Source of the DNA: RBG-16-66-20 sp964564865 | GTDB taxonomy: Bacteria > Pseudomonadota > Gammaproteobacteria > Burkholderiales > SG8-39 | Reading direction: 5' to 3' | DNA length: 64,000 bases | NCBI GenBank assembly: GCA_964564865.1 | Contig: CAZMDA010000007.1 | Coordinates: 1-64,000, forward strand | Part shown: positions 28,274-38,217 of the stretch, in pieces | Numbering within the stretch: the first letter of the stretch is position 1 | Layout: each line of letters opens with the position of its first letter | Translations under genes and position numbers: made by a program | Notes under the pieces: generated by a model | Databases searched by the model: none | Seen by the model: only the letters and a program-made list of their open reading frames with translations | Told to the model about the DNA's origin: nothing

Positions 28274-29443
28274 TTGATCCCCCGCACCCTGTTCACGCCC
28301 GAGCACGAGACCTTCCGCGACAGCGTCCGCCGCTTCATGGAGGCCGAGGTCAGGCCGCACGACGAGAAATGGCAGGAGCAGGGCTACGCCGACAAGTCGG
28401 TGTGGAAGAAGGCCGGCGAGCACGGGTTCCTGTGCATGAGCATGCCCGAGGAATACGGCGGCTCGGGCGCGGACCGGCTGTTCAGCATGGTGCTGATGGA
28501 GGAGCAGGCGCGGATCAACAATTCGTCCCTCGGCTGGGGCCTGCATTCCGAGATCGTCGCGCCCTACCTGCTCAACTACGGCAGCGAGGCGCTGAAGAGG
28601 AAATACCTGCCGAAGATGGCCTCCGGCGACATGGTCGGGGCGATCGCCATGAGCGAGCCCGGCGCCGGCTCCGACCTGCAGGCGGTCAAGACCACCGCCA
28701 TGAAGAAGAAAAGCGGCTCGGGGGACAATGTTTACGTCCTCAACGGCTCCAAGACCTTCATCACCAACGGCTGGAACTGCGACCTGGTGATCGTGGTGGC
28801 GAAGACCGACCCGGCCAAGGGCGCCAAGGGCACCAGCCTGATCGTGGTGGACACCTCGATGAAGGGATTCTCCAAGGGCAAGCGCCTGAAGAAGATGGGC
28901 CTCAAGGGCCAGGACACCGCGGAGCTGTTCTTCGACAACGTCGAGGTGCCGGCGGAGAACCTGCTCGGGCAGGAGAACAACGGCTTCATCTACCTGATGC
29001 AGGAACTGCCCTGGGAGCGGATGCAGATCGCCATCGGCGCCACGGCGAAGTGCGAGGCGGCGCTCGCCTGGACCATCGCCTACGTGAACGAGCGCAAGGC
29101 CTTCGGCAAGCCGGTCGCGAGCTTCCAGAACACGCGCTTCAAGCTGGCCGAGATCGCGACCGAGATTCAGGTGATGCGCGTGTTCGTGGACCGCTGCATG
29201 CAGCTGCTGCTGGAGAAGAAGCTGGACACCGCCACCGCCTCGATGTGCAAGCTGTGGGCCACGGACATGGAGGGCAAGGTGCTGGACGAGTGCCTGCAGC
29301 TGCACGGCGGCTACGGCTTCATGTGGGAATTCCCGATCGCGCAGGCCTACGTCGACGCGCGCGTGCAGCGCATCTACGGCGGCACCAACGAGATCATGAA
29401 GGAAGTCATCTCCCGCTCCCTCGGGCTCGGAGGCAAGGATTAA
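28274..29443 (+). CDS. Acyl-CoA dehydrogenase (long-chain type)
   Basis: 389-residue FAD enzyme for the first step of beta-oxidation. FTPEHETFRDSVRRFMEAEV is a typical start; MSEPGAGSDLQAVKTTAM is the FAD loop, LQLHGGYGFMWEFPIAQAYV the second signature and IYGGTNEIMKEVI the C-terminal one. A TTG at 28274 is used because there is no ATG or GTG ahead of this conserved N-terminus. Groups with the thiolase and FadJ-type genes downstream. Confidence 0.88.
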   Translation: MIPRTLFTPEHETFRDSVRRFMEAEVRPHDEKWQEQGYADKSVWKKAGEHGFLCMSMPEEYGGSGADRLFSMVLMEEQARINNSSLGWGLHSEIVAPYLLNYGSEALKRKYLPKMASGDMVGAIAMSEPGAGSDLQAVKTTAMKKKSGSGDNVYVLNGSKTFITNGWNCDLVIVVAKTDPAKGAKGTSLIVVDTSMKGFSKGKRLKKMGLKGQDTAELFFDNVEVPAENLLGQENNGFIYLMQELPWERMQIAIGATAKCEAALAWTIAYVNERKAFGKPVASFQNTRFKLAEIATEIQVMRVFVDRCMQLLLEKKLDTATASMCKLWATDMEGKVLDECLQLHGGYGFMWEFPIAQAYVDARVQRIYGGTNEIMKEVISRSLGLGGKD

Positions 29444-29446
29444 TCA

Positions 29447-29490
29447 GGGACGGACCACGATTTCCGCTGACGGAAATCGTGGTCCGTCCC
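29447..29490. repeat. Perfect 20-bp inverted repeat with 4-base loop (REP-like hairpin)
   Basis: Arm GGGACGGACCACGATTTCCG (29447-29466), loop CTGA, and the exact reverse complement (29471-29490), followed by TATTTTC. It could terminate part of the acyl-CoA dehydrogenase transcript before the thiolase gene. The GGACCACGATTTCC half recurs at 47338-47356, and similar GGGAC-n-GACCACG sequences are known as dispersed repeats in proteobacteria, so it looks like a REP/BIME-type element. Confidence 0.85.
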
Positions 29491-29508
29491 TATTTTCAGG
29501 AGGAAGTC

Positions 29509-30714
<1,206 letters not shown>

Positions 30715-30715
30715 A

Positions 30716-32860
30716 ATGAGTCAGGCCGCTTTGCCCACGCCGGCGCCGATCCGCTGGGAGCAGGACGCCGCCGGCATCGTCACCATCACCTTCGACGCCC
30801 CCGGGGCCCCGGTCAACACCATGACCGAAGCCTGGGAGCACGCCTTCGGCGAGACGGTGGCGCGCCTGGCGAAGGAAAAGGCCGCCATCAAGGGCGTGAT
30901 CCTCGCCTCGGCGAAGAAGACTTTCTTCGCCGGCGCGGAGCTGAAGGACGTGCTGCAGTTCGGCCCGGACGACGGCCCGAAGGTGTTCCGCTGGATCGAG
31001 GCCACCAAGAAGAACATGCGCCAGCTGGAAACGCTGGGCATCCCGGTGGTGGCCGCGCTCGAGGGCACCGCGCTGGGCGGCGGTTGGGAGATCGCGCTGA
31101 GCGCCCATTGCCGCATCGTGCTGGACGATCCGTCCATCCAGCTGGGCCTGCCCGAAGTGACGCTGGGCCTGCTGCCCGGCGCGGGCGGCGTCACCAAGAC
31201 GGTGCGAATGCTCGGCCTGCAGGCCGCGTTCCCGTACCTGGTCGAAGGCAAGACCATGAGGCCGGCGGAAGCCGCGCAGCTGGGCCTGGTGCAGGGCCTC
31301 GCCGCCGGCAAGGACGACCTCTTCCGCATGGCGCGCGAGTGGATCGCCGCCAATCCCTCGCCGAAGCAGCCCTGGGACAGCCCGGACTACCGCATGCCGG
31401 GCGGCGGTCCCTCGAGCCCGAAGATCTCGCAGATGCTGTCGGTGGCGCCGGCGATGGTGGTGGAGAAGACGCGCGGCCTGTACCCGGCGCCGAAGGCCAT
31501 CATGGCGGCGATGGTGGAGGGCGCGTACGTGGATTTCGACACCGCGCTGCGCATCGAGTCGCGCTACCTCGCGCGCCTGGCGGTCGGGCCGGTGGCGAAG
31601 AACCTGATCACGCTCTTTTTCAACCGCACCGCGATCAAGTCGGGCGCGTCGCGGCCCAAGGGCGTGCCCAAGTGGAAGGCGACCAAGGTCGGCATCCTCG
31701 GCGCCGGCATGATGGGCGGGGGCATCGCCTTCGCCACCGCCAACCGCGGCATCGCCTGCGTGCTGAAGGACGTGAATCTGGAAGCGGCCGAGAAGGGCCG
31801 CGGCTACACCGAGAAGGTGCTCGCGAAGCGCAAGAAGCCCGCGGACAAGGCCCTCGCGCTCATCCAGGCCACGGCGGACTACAAGGACCTGCAGGGCTGC
31901 GACCTCATCATCGAGGCGGTGTTCGAGAAGCGCGACCTCAAGGCGCAGGTGACGAAGGACGCCGAGCCCATGCTCGCGCCGGGCGGCATCTTCGCATCCA
32001 ACACTTCCACGCTGCCGATCACGGGCCTGGCTAAGGCCTCCGCGAAGCCGGAGAATTTCATCGGCCTGCACTTCTTCTCGCCGGTGGACCGCATGGAGCT
32101 GGTGGAGATCATCAAGGGCGCGCAGACCTCGCCCGAGACACTGGCCAAGGGCTACGACTACGTGCTCCAGATCGGCAAGACGCCGATCGTGGTGAACGAC
32201 TCGCGCGGCTTCTACACCAGCCGCACCTTCGGCACCTTCGTGCAGGAGGGCTGCGCCATGCTGGCCGAGGGCATCCCCGCGGCGGCGATCGAGAACGCGG
32301 CGCGCCAGGCCGGCATGCCGGTGGGGCCGCTGGAGGTGATCGACCAGACCTCGATGTCGCTCTCCATGCACGTGATGGAACAGACCATCGCGGACCTGAA
32401 GGCCGAGGGCAAGCCGCTGCCGCCGGAGCATCCCGGGCAGAAGGTGATCGTGAAGATGGTGAAGGAACTCAACCGTCCGGGGCGCGCGGCCGGCGGCGGC
32501 TTCTACGATTACCCGAAGGATGGCAAAAAGCAGCTCTGGCCGGGCCTGGCGAAGGCCTTCGGCGGCGGCGCGTCCTTCGACCTGCAGGAAATGAAGGACC
32601 GCATCCTCTACCGGCAGGCGATCGAGACCGCGCGCTGCCTGGAGGAAGGGGTGCTGGAGACGGTGCACGACGGCAACATCGGCTCCATCTTCGGCATCGG
32701 CTTCCCGGCCTGGACCGGCGGCGCGCTGCAGTTCATCAATTGTGTCGGGGTGAAGAAATTCGTCGAACGCGCCGACGAGCTGGCGAAGAAATTCGGCGAG
32801 CGCTTCGCGCCGCCGCAGCTGCTGCGGGACAAGGCGAAGCGCGGCGAAGAACTCCGCTAA
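30716..32860 (+). CDS. Bifunctional enoyl-CoA hydratase/3-hydroxyacyl-CoA dehydrogenase (FadJ/FadB-type)
   Basis: 714-residue fusion. N-terminal crotonase: oxyanion region EGTALGGGWEIALSAHCRIV and the catalytic Glu in GLPEVTLGLLPGAGGV (about residues 141-156). From about residue 320 an NAD-binding dehydrogenase: VGILGAGMMGGGIAFATA, the catalytic His in GLHFFSPVDRMELVEI, and NDSRGFYTSR. A C-terminal dehydrogenase repeat follows. Catalyses the middle two steps of beta-oxidation. Its end marks the last high-G+C gene before the island. Confidence 0.93.
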   Translation: MSQAALPTPAPIRWEQDAAGIVTITFDAPGAPVNTMTEAWEHAFGETVARLAKEKAAIKGVILASAKKTFFAGAELKDVLQFGPDDGPKVFRWIEATKKNMRQLETLGIPVVAALEGTALGGGWEIALSAHCRIVLDDPSIQLGLPEVTLGLLPGAGGVTKTVRMLGLQAAFPYLVEGKTMRPAEAAQLGLVQGLAAGKDDLFRMAREWIAANPSPKQPWDSPDYRMPGGGPSSPKISQMLSVAPAMVVEKTRGLYPAPKAIMAAMVEGAYVDFDTALRIESRYLARLAVGPVAKNLITLFFNRTAIKSGASRPKGVPKWKATKVGILGAGMMGGGIAFATANRGIACVLKDVNLEAAEKGRGYTEKVLAKRKKPADKALALIQATADYKDLQGCDLIIEAVFEKRDLKAQVTKDAEPMLAPGGIFASNTSTLPITGLAKASAKPENFIGLHFFSPVDRMELVEIIKGAQTSPETLAKGYDYVLQIGKTPIVVNDSRGFYTSRTFGTFVQEGCAMLAEGIPAAAIENAARQAGMPVGPLEVIDQTSMSLSMHVMEQTIADLKAEGKPLPPEHPGQKVIVKMVKELNRPGRAAGGGFYDYPKDGKKQLWPGLAKAFGGGASFDLQEMKDRILYRQAIETARCLEEGVLETVHDGNIGSIFGIGFPAWTGGALQFINCVGVKKFVERADELAKKFGERFAPPQLLRDKAKRGEELR

Positions 32861-32934
32861 GCGCTCGGCCTTGCACTAGGCTCGACGATGAAGTGAATGT
32901 CGTGAAGGCTGCTTTGGCGCCGTTCGGCATTAAG

Positions 32935-33699
32935 ATGCCAGCCGTGGCAAAACGGACCCAGCAGGAAGGCGGGAATGTTCGCGCGGTTGAGCGCGCACTT
33001 GAGATCCTGCTCGCCTTCAATGCGAAGGACGTCGAGTTATCCGCCGCGGAGCTTCTCGAGCGCTGCAATCTCACCCGGCCGACGCTCTATCGCCTGTTGT
33101 ACACGCTTGAAAAGAAAGGATTCATTCAATCTGTAGGTGAACCTCAAAGCTTCCGTCTGGGCACGTCGGTTGGCAAGCTCGCCGTGGTCTGGTCATCAAA
33201 TGTCGATGTTGCCCACGTGGCTGCACCCATCCTCAAGAAAGCTTGGCTTGAGACCGGGGAGACCGTCGCACTGTTCATCGCCCGGGGGGCGATGCGGCTT
33301 TGCGTGGCTGAGCTACCGAGTCCTCAGGCCATCAGCTTCAAGCGAGGGGTGGGCTACACGGAGCATCTCGTGAAAGGTGCCAGCGGCCGCGCAATCCTCG
33401 CTTTTACGGAAGAGGCGCGCGAGGCGCTTTCAGCCTTCACCAAGGGCACTGGCGTGAACACCGAGGATCTCAAGCGCGAGCTCGAGCATACCCGAAGGCG
33501 CGGCTATGCCTTTAGCCACAACGAGCTCATCCAGGGTGCGGTTGCTGTAGCTGCGCCTTTCTTTTACCGCTCAGGCGAAGTTGCCGGGTCATTCGGGGTC
33601 TTCGGCCCGGACTTCCGATGTGATGAAGCACGTGTGAAAAGGCTCGGGCCGCAGGTCATCTGCTACGCGAAAGAACTCTCAAACGCGCTCGGCGCCTGA
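32935..33699 (+). CDS. IclR-family transcriptional regulator
   Basis: 254 residues from ATG 32935. The N-terminal winged helix runs through VRAVERALEILLAFNAKDVE and LLERCNLTRPTLYRLLYTLE, the recognition region; the C-terminal GAF-like effector domain includes AISFKRGVGYTEHLVKGASGRA and FGVFGPDFRC. IclR proteins commonly control aromatic-acid operons and respond to the substrate or a pathway intermediate. It is the first gene of the lower-G+C block and the likely regulator of it; the repeated TGGACA sites at 33848-33874 are candidate targets. Codon use is visibly less G/C-biased than the gene before it. Confidence 0.88.
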   Translation: MPAVAKRTQQEGGNVRAVERALEILLAFNAKDVELSAAELLERCNLTRPTLYRLLYTLEKKGFIQSVGEPQSFRLGTSVGKLAVVWSSNVDVAHVAAPILKKAWLETGETVALFIARGAMRLCVAELPSPQAISFKRGVGYTEHLVKGASGRAILAFTEEAREALSAFTKGTGVNTEDLKRELEHTRRRGYAFSHNELIQGAVAVAAPFFYRSGEVAGSFGVFGPDFRCDEARVKRLGPQVICYAKELSNALGA

Positions 33700-33900
33700 G
33701 TAGCAATCCGGCCCGGCCTGGGCCGTACCTGTACCAAAAATCGAGTATTCGCCGCCTACCGGAACTGGGGCGGCTCGCCTTGATCTGCATCAAATCCCTT
33801 GTTGACAGGTCTCGCTATCGGGGGCAATCTCCGCGTCTCTCCAAAAATGGACAAAGATGTCCATCAGATGGACATGACGAAAGTCACCCGAGGAGGCGAA
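33700..33900. promoter_or_regulatory. Island promoter/operator region with TGGACA repeats
   Basis: TTGACA at 33802-33807 is a good -35 candidate, but the -10 at the right spacing (CAATCT) is poor. Further down, TGGACA (33848-33853) and TGTCCA (33858-33863) form an inverted repeat with a 4-base spacer, and a third TGGACA lies at 33869-33874, exactly 21 bases from the first, i.e. two helical turns. CGGCCC/GGGCCG (33709-33714, 33720-33725) is a weak hairpin after the IclR gene. AGGAGG at 33891-33896 serves the receptor gene. Confidence 0.5.
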
Positions 33901-34860
33901 GTGAACCGTACTTTCCTGCTGTTGCTAGGACTGTTGTGTACCCCGACCACATGGGCGCAGGAGTGGGCGCCCAGTCGGCTGGTCAAGATCGTCGTTCCGA
34001 TCGTAGGCAGCACCAACGATGTGGTCGCGCGGCTCTTCGCGCCTGAACTTTCGAAGGCGTTTGGCCAGCCGTTCGTGGTCGAGAACAAGGGCGGCGCAGG
34101 TGGAAACATTGGCGCGTCCGAGGTCGTGAAGTCGGAGCCCGACGGCCACACGCTGCTGATCGGGTACAACGGCCCGATCGCAATCAACGTCACGCTGTTC
34201 AAGAACCCGCCTTTCGACCCTCAGAGGGATCTCGCCCCGATCTCGCTCGTGGTGACTGCGCCGCAGTTCCTGGTCGTGAATCCGAAAGTGCCGGCAAGAA
34301 ACGTCGCGGAGTTCGTGGGGGTCGCGAAGACATCGCCCCGCAAGCTCTCCTACGGATCCGTCTCCATCGGAAGCGCGTCACATCTCACCATGGAAATGGT
34401 GAAGAGCGCTGCAAAGGTCGACCTCGTGCATGTGCCCTACAAGGGCGCACCACCGGTCCTCACCGATCTTCTGAGCGGGCAGATACAGGCGGGCTTCTTT
34501 GTCCCGGGAAACGTCCTTGCGTACATGAAGGACGGCCGCCTGCGGGCAATCGCCTCGACTGGCCGAAACCGCTTCGCGGCGACCCCCGAGATTGCCACCA
34601 TGATCGAGCAGGGTTTTCCCGACTTCGAAGCCCTTGGCTGGATCGGTTTCCTCGCGCCGGCCAAGACCCCGAAGAACATCATCGATCGCTATCACCGGGA
34701 AATCGCGCGCATCGCGGCGCTCCCGGAAGTGAAGGGAAAGCTTGAAGCGCTTTCCTTTGATGTCGTTGCCACGAACCCCGACGAATTTCGCCAATGGATC
34801 TCGAAAGAGATCCAGCGCTGGGGCGCGGTAATCAAGTCCACTGGCGCCACCGCGGAATAG
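33901..34860 (+). CDS. Bug-family TTT transporter periplasmic receptor (1)
   Basis: 319 residues from GTG 33901, preceded by AGGAGG. Signal peptide LLLLGLLCTPTTWAQ, then the Bug/TctC pattern VKIVVPIVGSTNDVVARLFA (normally PFPPGGxxD, here changed to IVGSTND), VVENKGGAGGNIGASEVVKS, VPYKGAPPVLTDLLSGQIQ. Bug receptors bind carboxylates for tripartite tricarboxylate transporters, but no TctA/TctB membrane gene is near. The atypical first binding loop suggests a different ligand contact. First gene after the regulator. Confidence 0.88.
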   Translation: MNRTFLLLLGLLCTPTTWAQEWAPSRLVKIVVPIVGSTNDVVARLFAPELSKAFGQPFVVENKGGAGGNIGASEVVKSEPDGHTLLIGYNGPIAINVTLFKNPPFDPQRDLAPISLVVTAPQFLVVNPKVPARNVAEFVGVAKTSPRKLSYGSVSIGSASHLTMEMVKSAAKVDLVHVPYKGAPPVLTDLLSGQIQAGFFVPGNVLAYMKDGRLRAIASTGRNRFAATPEIATMIEQGFPDFEALGWIGFLAPAKTPKNIIDRYHREIARIAALPEVKGKLEALSFDVVATNPDEFRQWISKEIQRWGAVIKSTGATAE

Positions 34861-34868
34861 GAGATCCC

Positions 34869-35828
34869 ATGCTTCGCCATGCTGTCGTCTTGCTTTGCAC
34901 TGCATTTGCTGCGGTCTCAGGCGAGGTCTCGGCCCAGACCTATCCTGATCGAGCCGTGAAACTCATCGTCGGATTCCCTCCGGGCGGATCCAACGACGTC
35001 ATCGCGCGCATCATCGCCACGAAACTGCAGGACCGCTTGAAGCAGCCGTTCGTCGTCGAGAACAAGCCTGGTGCGGCATCGATGATCGCGGCTGAATCCG
35101 TGGCGAAGTCGCCCGCCGACGGCTACACGCTGCTGGTAGCGCCCAGCGGCGCCTTGACGATCAATCCGGCGATCTACTCGAAGGTGCCTTACGACCCGGT
35201 CGCCGACTTTGCACCCGTGGCCCTGCTGGGGTCTTTTCCGCTGGTAGTGAGTGTGAGCGCGGCCTCACCCATCAAGGACCTGAAAGGGATGGTCGAAGCT
35301 TCGAAGAAGCCAAGCGGCCTCAACCACGGCGTGGGCTCATCGACCTTCCAGCTCGCCGCTGAGGTGCTCTCAAAAGACACCGGAGCCAGGTTCACGCATG
35401 TGAATTACAAGGGGAGCGGCCCGACAGCCAATGCGCTTCTCACTGGCGAGATCGACATCGCTATTCTCGATATCGCGGCGGTGACCCCACTAATCAAAGG
35501 CGGCAAGCTCCGCGCTCTTGCCGTCTCTACTGCCAAGCGGGCGGCAATATTGCCGGAGATCCCGAGCGTCGCGGAACTCGGCATCAAGGGCTACGACATC
35601 TCGATCTGGACGGGGCTTGTCGCTCCGAAAGGGACGCCGGAGGCGGTCATCGAGCGCCTTCGTGGTGCCCTGAGAGAGGTGCTGGCGGATGCGGACTACA
35701 TCTCGCGCCTGCAGAACCTGGGCACCGAGACCGGAAATGCCGACTCCGCCGCCTTCGGCAAGCGAATTGCAAGCGATATCGCGAAGTGGACCGCGGTGGC
35801 GAAGGCCGCAGGTATCAAGGCCGACTGA
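34869..35828 (+). CDS. Bug-family TTT transporter periplasmic receptor (2)
   Basis: 319 residues, signal peptide ending near AVSGEVSAQ, then canonical VKLIVGFPPGGSNDVIARII (first ligand loop), VVENKPGAASMIAAESVAKS and VNYKGSGPTANALLTGEIDI. Starts 8 bases after receptor 1 with ATG 34869. Two adjacent receptors of equal length but clearly different loops point to different ligands or to ancient duplication. Ligand unknown; carboxylated aromatic is the contextual guess. Confidence 0.9.
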   Translation: MLRHAVVLLCTAFAAVSGEVSAQTYPDRAVKLIVGFPPGGSNDVIARIIATKLQDRLKQPFVVENKPGAASMIAAESVAKSPADGYTLLVAPSGALTINPAIYSKVPYDPVADFAPVALLGSFPLVVSVSAASPIKDLKGMVEASKKPSGLNHGVGSSTFQLAAEVLSKDTGARFTHVNYKGSGPTANALLTGEIDIAILDIAAVTPLIKGGKLRALAVSTAKRAAILPEIPSVAELGIKGYDISIWTGLVAPKGTPEAVIERLRGALREVLADADYISRLQNLGTETGNADSAAFGKRIASDIAKWTAVAKAAGIKAD

Positions 35829-35836
35829 GCAGGATA

Positions 35837-36838
35837 GTGGCGAGCGTTCCGGTCACGTTGATCTTCTCCGATGGGGTTTCCCATCGGCTGAACCTCGAGC
35901 CGGGCACGAACGTCGTCAAGGAAGCGGCAAACGAGGGCCTTAACCTCCTCACGGATTGCAGCAACGGCCAGTGCGGTACCTGTGCCGCGCGCCTTTGCTC
36001 AGGCGCCATCGATCTCGCGGACTACGATCCAGCCATACTTCCCGATGAAGATCGGGATGACGGTGGGATCTTGCCATGCGTTTCGAGAGTAACCGGACCC
36101 TGCGTCATCGAGTTTCCGTACGAGTCGACCGAGGCGACCGCCGAACAGACGGATCCGGTCCGCGGTACGGTAGTTGCCATCGACCAGATCGCCACGGAAA
36201 CTGTCCGCCTTGAAGTTCGGGTCCCGGACAGCGTCGTATTCGAGCCTGGTCAGTACGTCCGCATGCGTGTCCCAGGTACCGATTCTTGGCGCTCGTATTC
36301 CATGGCGAGCCCATCCGGTTCGAACCGCCTGGTCTTCTACATTCGGGTCGTGGCCGGGGGAAGTTTCTCCGGTTGGCTATGCGGCGCAGCAAAGCCCGGG
36401 GCGGAGCTCGAAGTGAGCGCGCCGCACGGTGCCTTCTTCCTGCGCGATGAGCCACGCAACCGGCTTTTTATCGCGGGCGGCACCGGTCTTGCGCCCTTTC
36501 TCGCCATGCTGGGCGCGATCCAGGGCAGCGAGGCGCTGAAGGCACAGCGCACCACGCTTCTCATGGGCGCGAGGACGCCAGGCCACTTTTTCGCGAAAGA
36601 AGAACTCGATCGCTACAGCGCCGTAATCCCTGGACTGGAAGTCCGCTTTGCGGCGGAAGCCGACGCTGGCGAGGGCTGCCATCCGGGCTTCGCCACCGAT
36701 CTCATCAAGGAACTGAAGTTGGATGCGACTACGCGCGTCTACCTGTGCGGCCCGCCGCCGATGGTGGATGCGGGACGCAATGCCGTGGTCGCCGCCGGCA
36801 TGGTCCGAAACGACGTGCTCTGCGAGCGATTTACCTGA
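35837..36838 (+). CDS. Ferredoxin-NAD(P)H reductase component of a Rieske oxygenase (BenC-type)
   Basis: 333-residue electron-transfer protein from GTG 35837. N-terminal plant-type 2Fe-2S domain: CSNGQCGTCAARL with the fourth Cys in GILPCVSRV. Then a flavin domain with RSYSMASPSG, and NAD domain with FIAGGTGLAPFLAML and VYLCGPPPMVDAG. This ferredoxin-FAD-NAD order is that of BenC/AntC-like reductases, so the oxygenase is a two-component system needing no separate ferredoxin. The stop is 11 bases from the oxygenase alpha start. Confidence 0.9.
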   Translation: MASVPVTLIFSDGVSHRLNLEPGTNVVKEAANEGLNLLTDCSNGQCGTCAARLCSGAIDLADYDPAILPDEDRDDGGILPCVSRVTGPCVIEFPYESTEATAEQTDPVRGTVVAIDQIATETVRLEVRVPDSVVFEPGQYVRMRVPGTDSWRSYSMASPSGSNRLVFYIRVVAGGSFSGWLCGAAKPGAELEVSAPHGAFFLRDEPRNRLFIAGGTGLAPFLAMLGAIQGSEALKAQRTTLLMGARTPGHFFAKEELDRYSAVIPGLEVRFAAEADAGEGCHPGFATDLIKELKLDATTRVYLCGPPPMVDAGRNAVVAAGMVRNDVLCERFT

Positions 36839-36849
36839 GGGACATGGAC

Positions 36850-38217
36850 ATGAACGCCAACGTCAAGCCGCTCCACTATCACCGAATGGTCCGTCTGAAG
36901 GAGGGGGTGATCGAGCGGGAGATCTTCTCCAGCCGTGACATATACGAGGAGGAGCTCGAAAAGGTGTTCACGCGCTCGTGGCTTTTCGTCGGGCACGAAA
37001 GCCAGGTTCCGAACCCGGGGGACTACTTCACCTCCCGCATGGGTGCGGAGTCGGTAATCCTCGTACGCGACAAGAAGAAGACCGTTCACGTATTCCTGAA
37101 CAGCTGCCGCCATCGCGGCATGAAAGTGTGCCAATACGACAATGGCAACACGCAGCTCTTTACTTGCCCGTATCACAGCTGGAGCTACACCACCGAGGGG
37201 AAGCTCTTCGGGGTCCCCCAGTACAAGCAGCTCTACGAGGGTTGCCTGAACAAGGATGAGTGGTCGCTCATCGAAGTGGCGAAGATGGCGATCTACAAGG
37301 GTACGGTCTGGGCCACCTGGGACAAGGATGCGCCGGATTTCCTTGCATATCTGGGCGACGCGAAAGCACATCTCGACTTGGCGCTCGATTGTCGTGACGG
37401 TCGCGAAGGCGGCTCGGAAGTCCTCGTGGGAATTCACAAATGGGTCGCCCCCTACAACTGGAAGCTGGCGGCGGAGAACTTTCTTGGCGACACGTATCAC
37501 AACGTGAGCCACCGTTCGGTCGACCTAATCGGCATCGGGCCCAGCGCCCAGGCTGGTGCCAAGGGTCGACGTGACAATGAACTGGAGAAAGCGCAGCACC
37601 TCTGGGTGAGCTTCCCGGGCGGTCACGGCGTGCACAGCGCGCTTGTGCCCGAGAACGCGCCTTTCGTCGACACGTTCCAGAACAACCCGGTAGTCGCGGA
37701 GTATTTCCGCCATTGCCATGCCGAACGGCAGCGAAGGCTTGGGCCGGAGAAGAGCCGCCTTGTGCCATTCGTCGGGACGATCTTTCCGAACGTGTCATTC
37801 CACGGAAATCAGCCGCGGAACCTCTGCGTATGGCATCCCACGGGCCCGGAGACGACCGAAGCGTGGCGTTTCTTCCTCGTGGACGCCGACGCACCCCAGG
37901 AAGTGAAGGACTTCCTGCGTCGCTATTACATGCGCTACTCGGGGCCGGCGGGAATGACTGAGCAGGACGACATGGAAAACTGGAACTATGCGACCTCCGG
38001 CAGCCGGGGGGCGGTCGCCCGGCGCTACCCGTACAACTACCAGCAGTCGGCCGGCAAGGTGCAGGTCAATTCTCCCGTGCCGGGCTATGTGAGCCTGCAA
38101 GTGAGCGAAGAGAACCCGCGCCAGTTCTACCGGCGCTGGCGCGACTACATGAATGGCGCCGACTGGGATACCCTCTGTGGCAAGCGCGACGCCGGCCCCG
38201 CCAGCGAGGCCGAGTAG
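36850..38217 (+). CDS. Aromatic ring-hydroxylating (Rieske) oxygenase alpha subunit
   Basis: Catalytic subunit of a Rieske non-heme-iron dioxygenase, 455 residues. ATG 36850 is preferred over 36844 because GAGGG lies at proper distance. Rieske 2Fe-2S ligands: CRH at about residue 85 and CPYH 17 residues later. Mononuclear iron site: ENFLGDTYHNVSHRS (about 208-222), with only three residues between the two His where the family normally has four; the third ligand is probably in EQDDMENW near 370. Substrate cannot be predicted; neighbours point to an aromatic acid. Confidence 0.9.
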   Translation: MNANVKPLHYHRMVRLKEGVIEREIFSSRDIYEEELEKVFTRSWLFVGHESQVPNPGDYFTSRMGAESVILVRDKKKTVHVFLNSCRHRGMKVCQYDNGNTQLFTCPYHSWSYTTEGKLFGVPQYKQLYEGCLNKDEWSLIEVAKMAIYKGTVWATWDKDAPDFLAYLGDAKAHLDLALDCRDGREGGSEVLVGIHKWVAPYNWKLAAENFLGDTYHNVSHRSVDLIGIGPSAQAGAKGRRDNELEKAQHLWVSFPGGHGVHSALVPENAPFVDTFQNNPVVAEYFRHCHAERQRRLGPEKSRLVPFVGTIFPNVSFHGNQPRNLCVWHPTGPETTEAWRFFLVDADAPQEVKDFLRRYYMRYSGPAGMTEQDDMENWNYATSGSRGAVARRYPYNYQQSAGKVQVNSPVPGYVSLQVSEENPRQFYRRWRDYMNGADWDTLCGKRDAGPASEAE

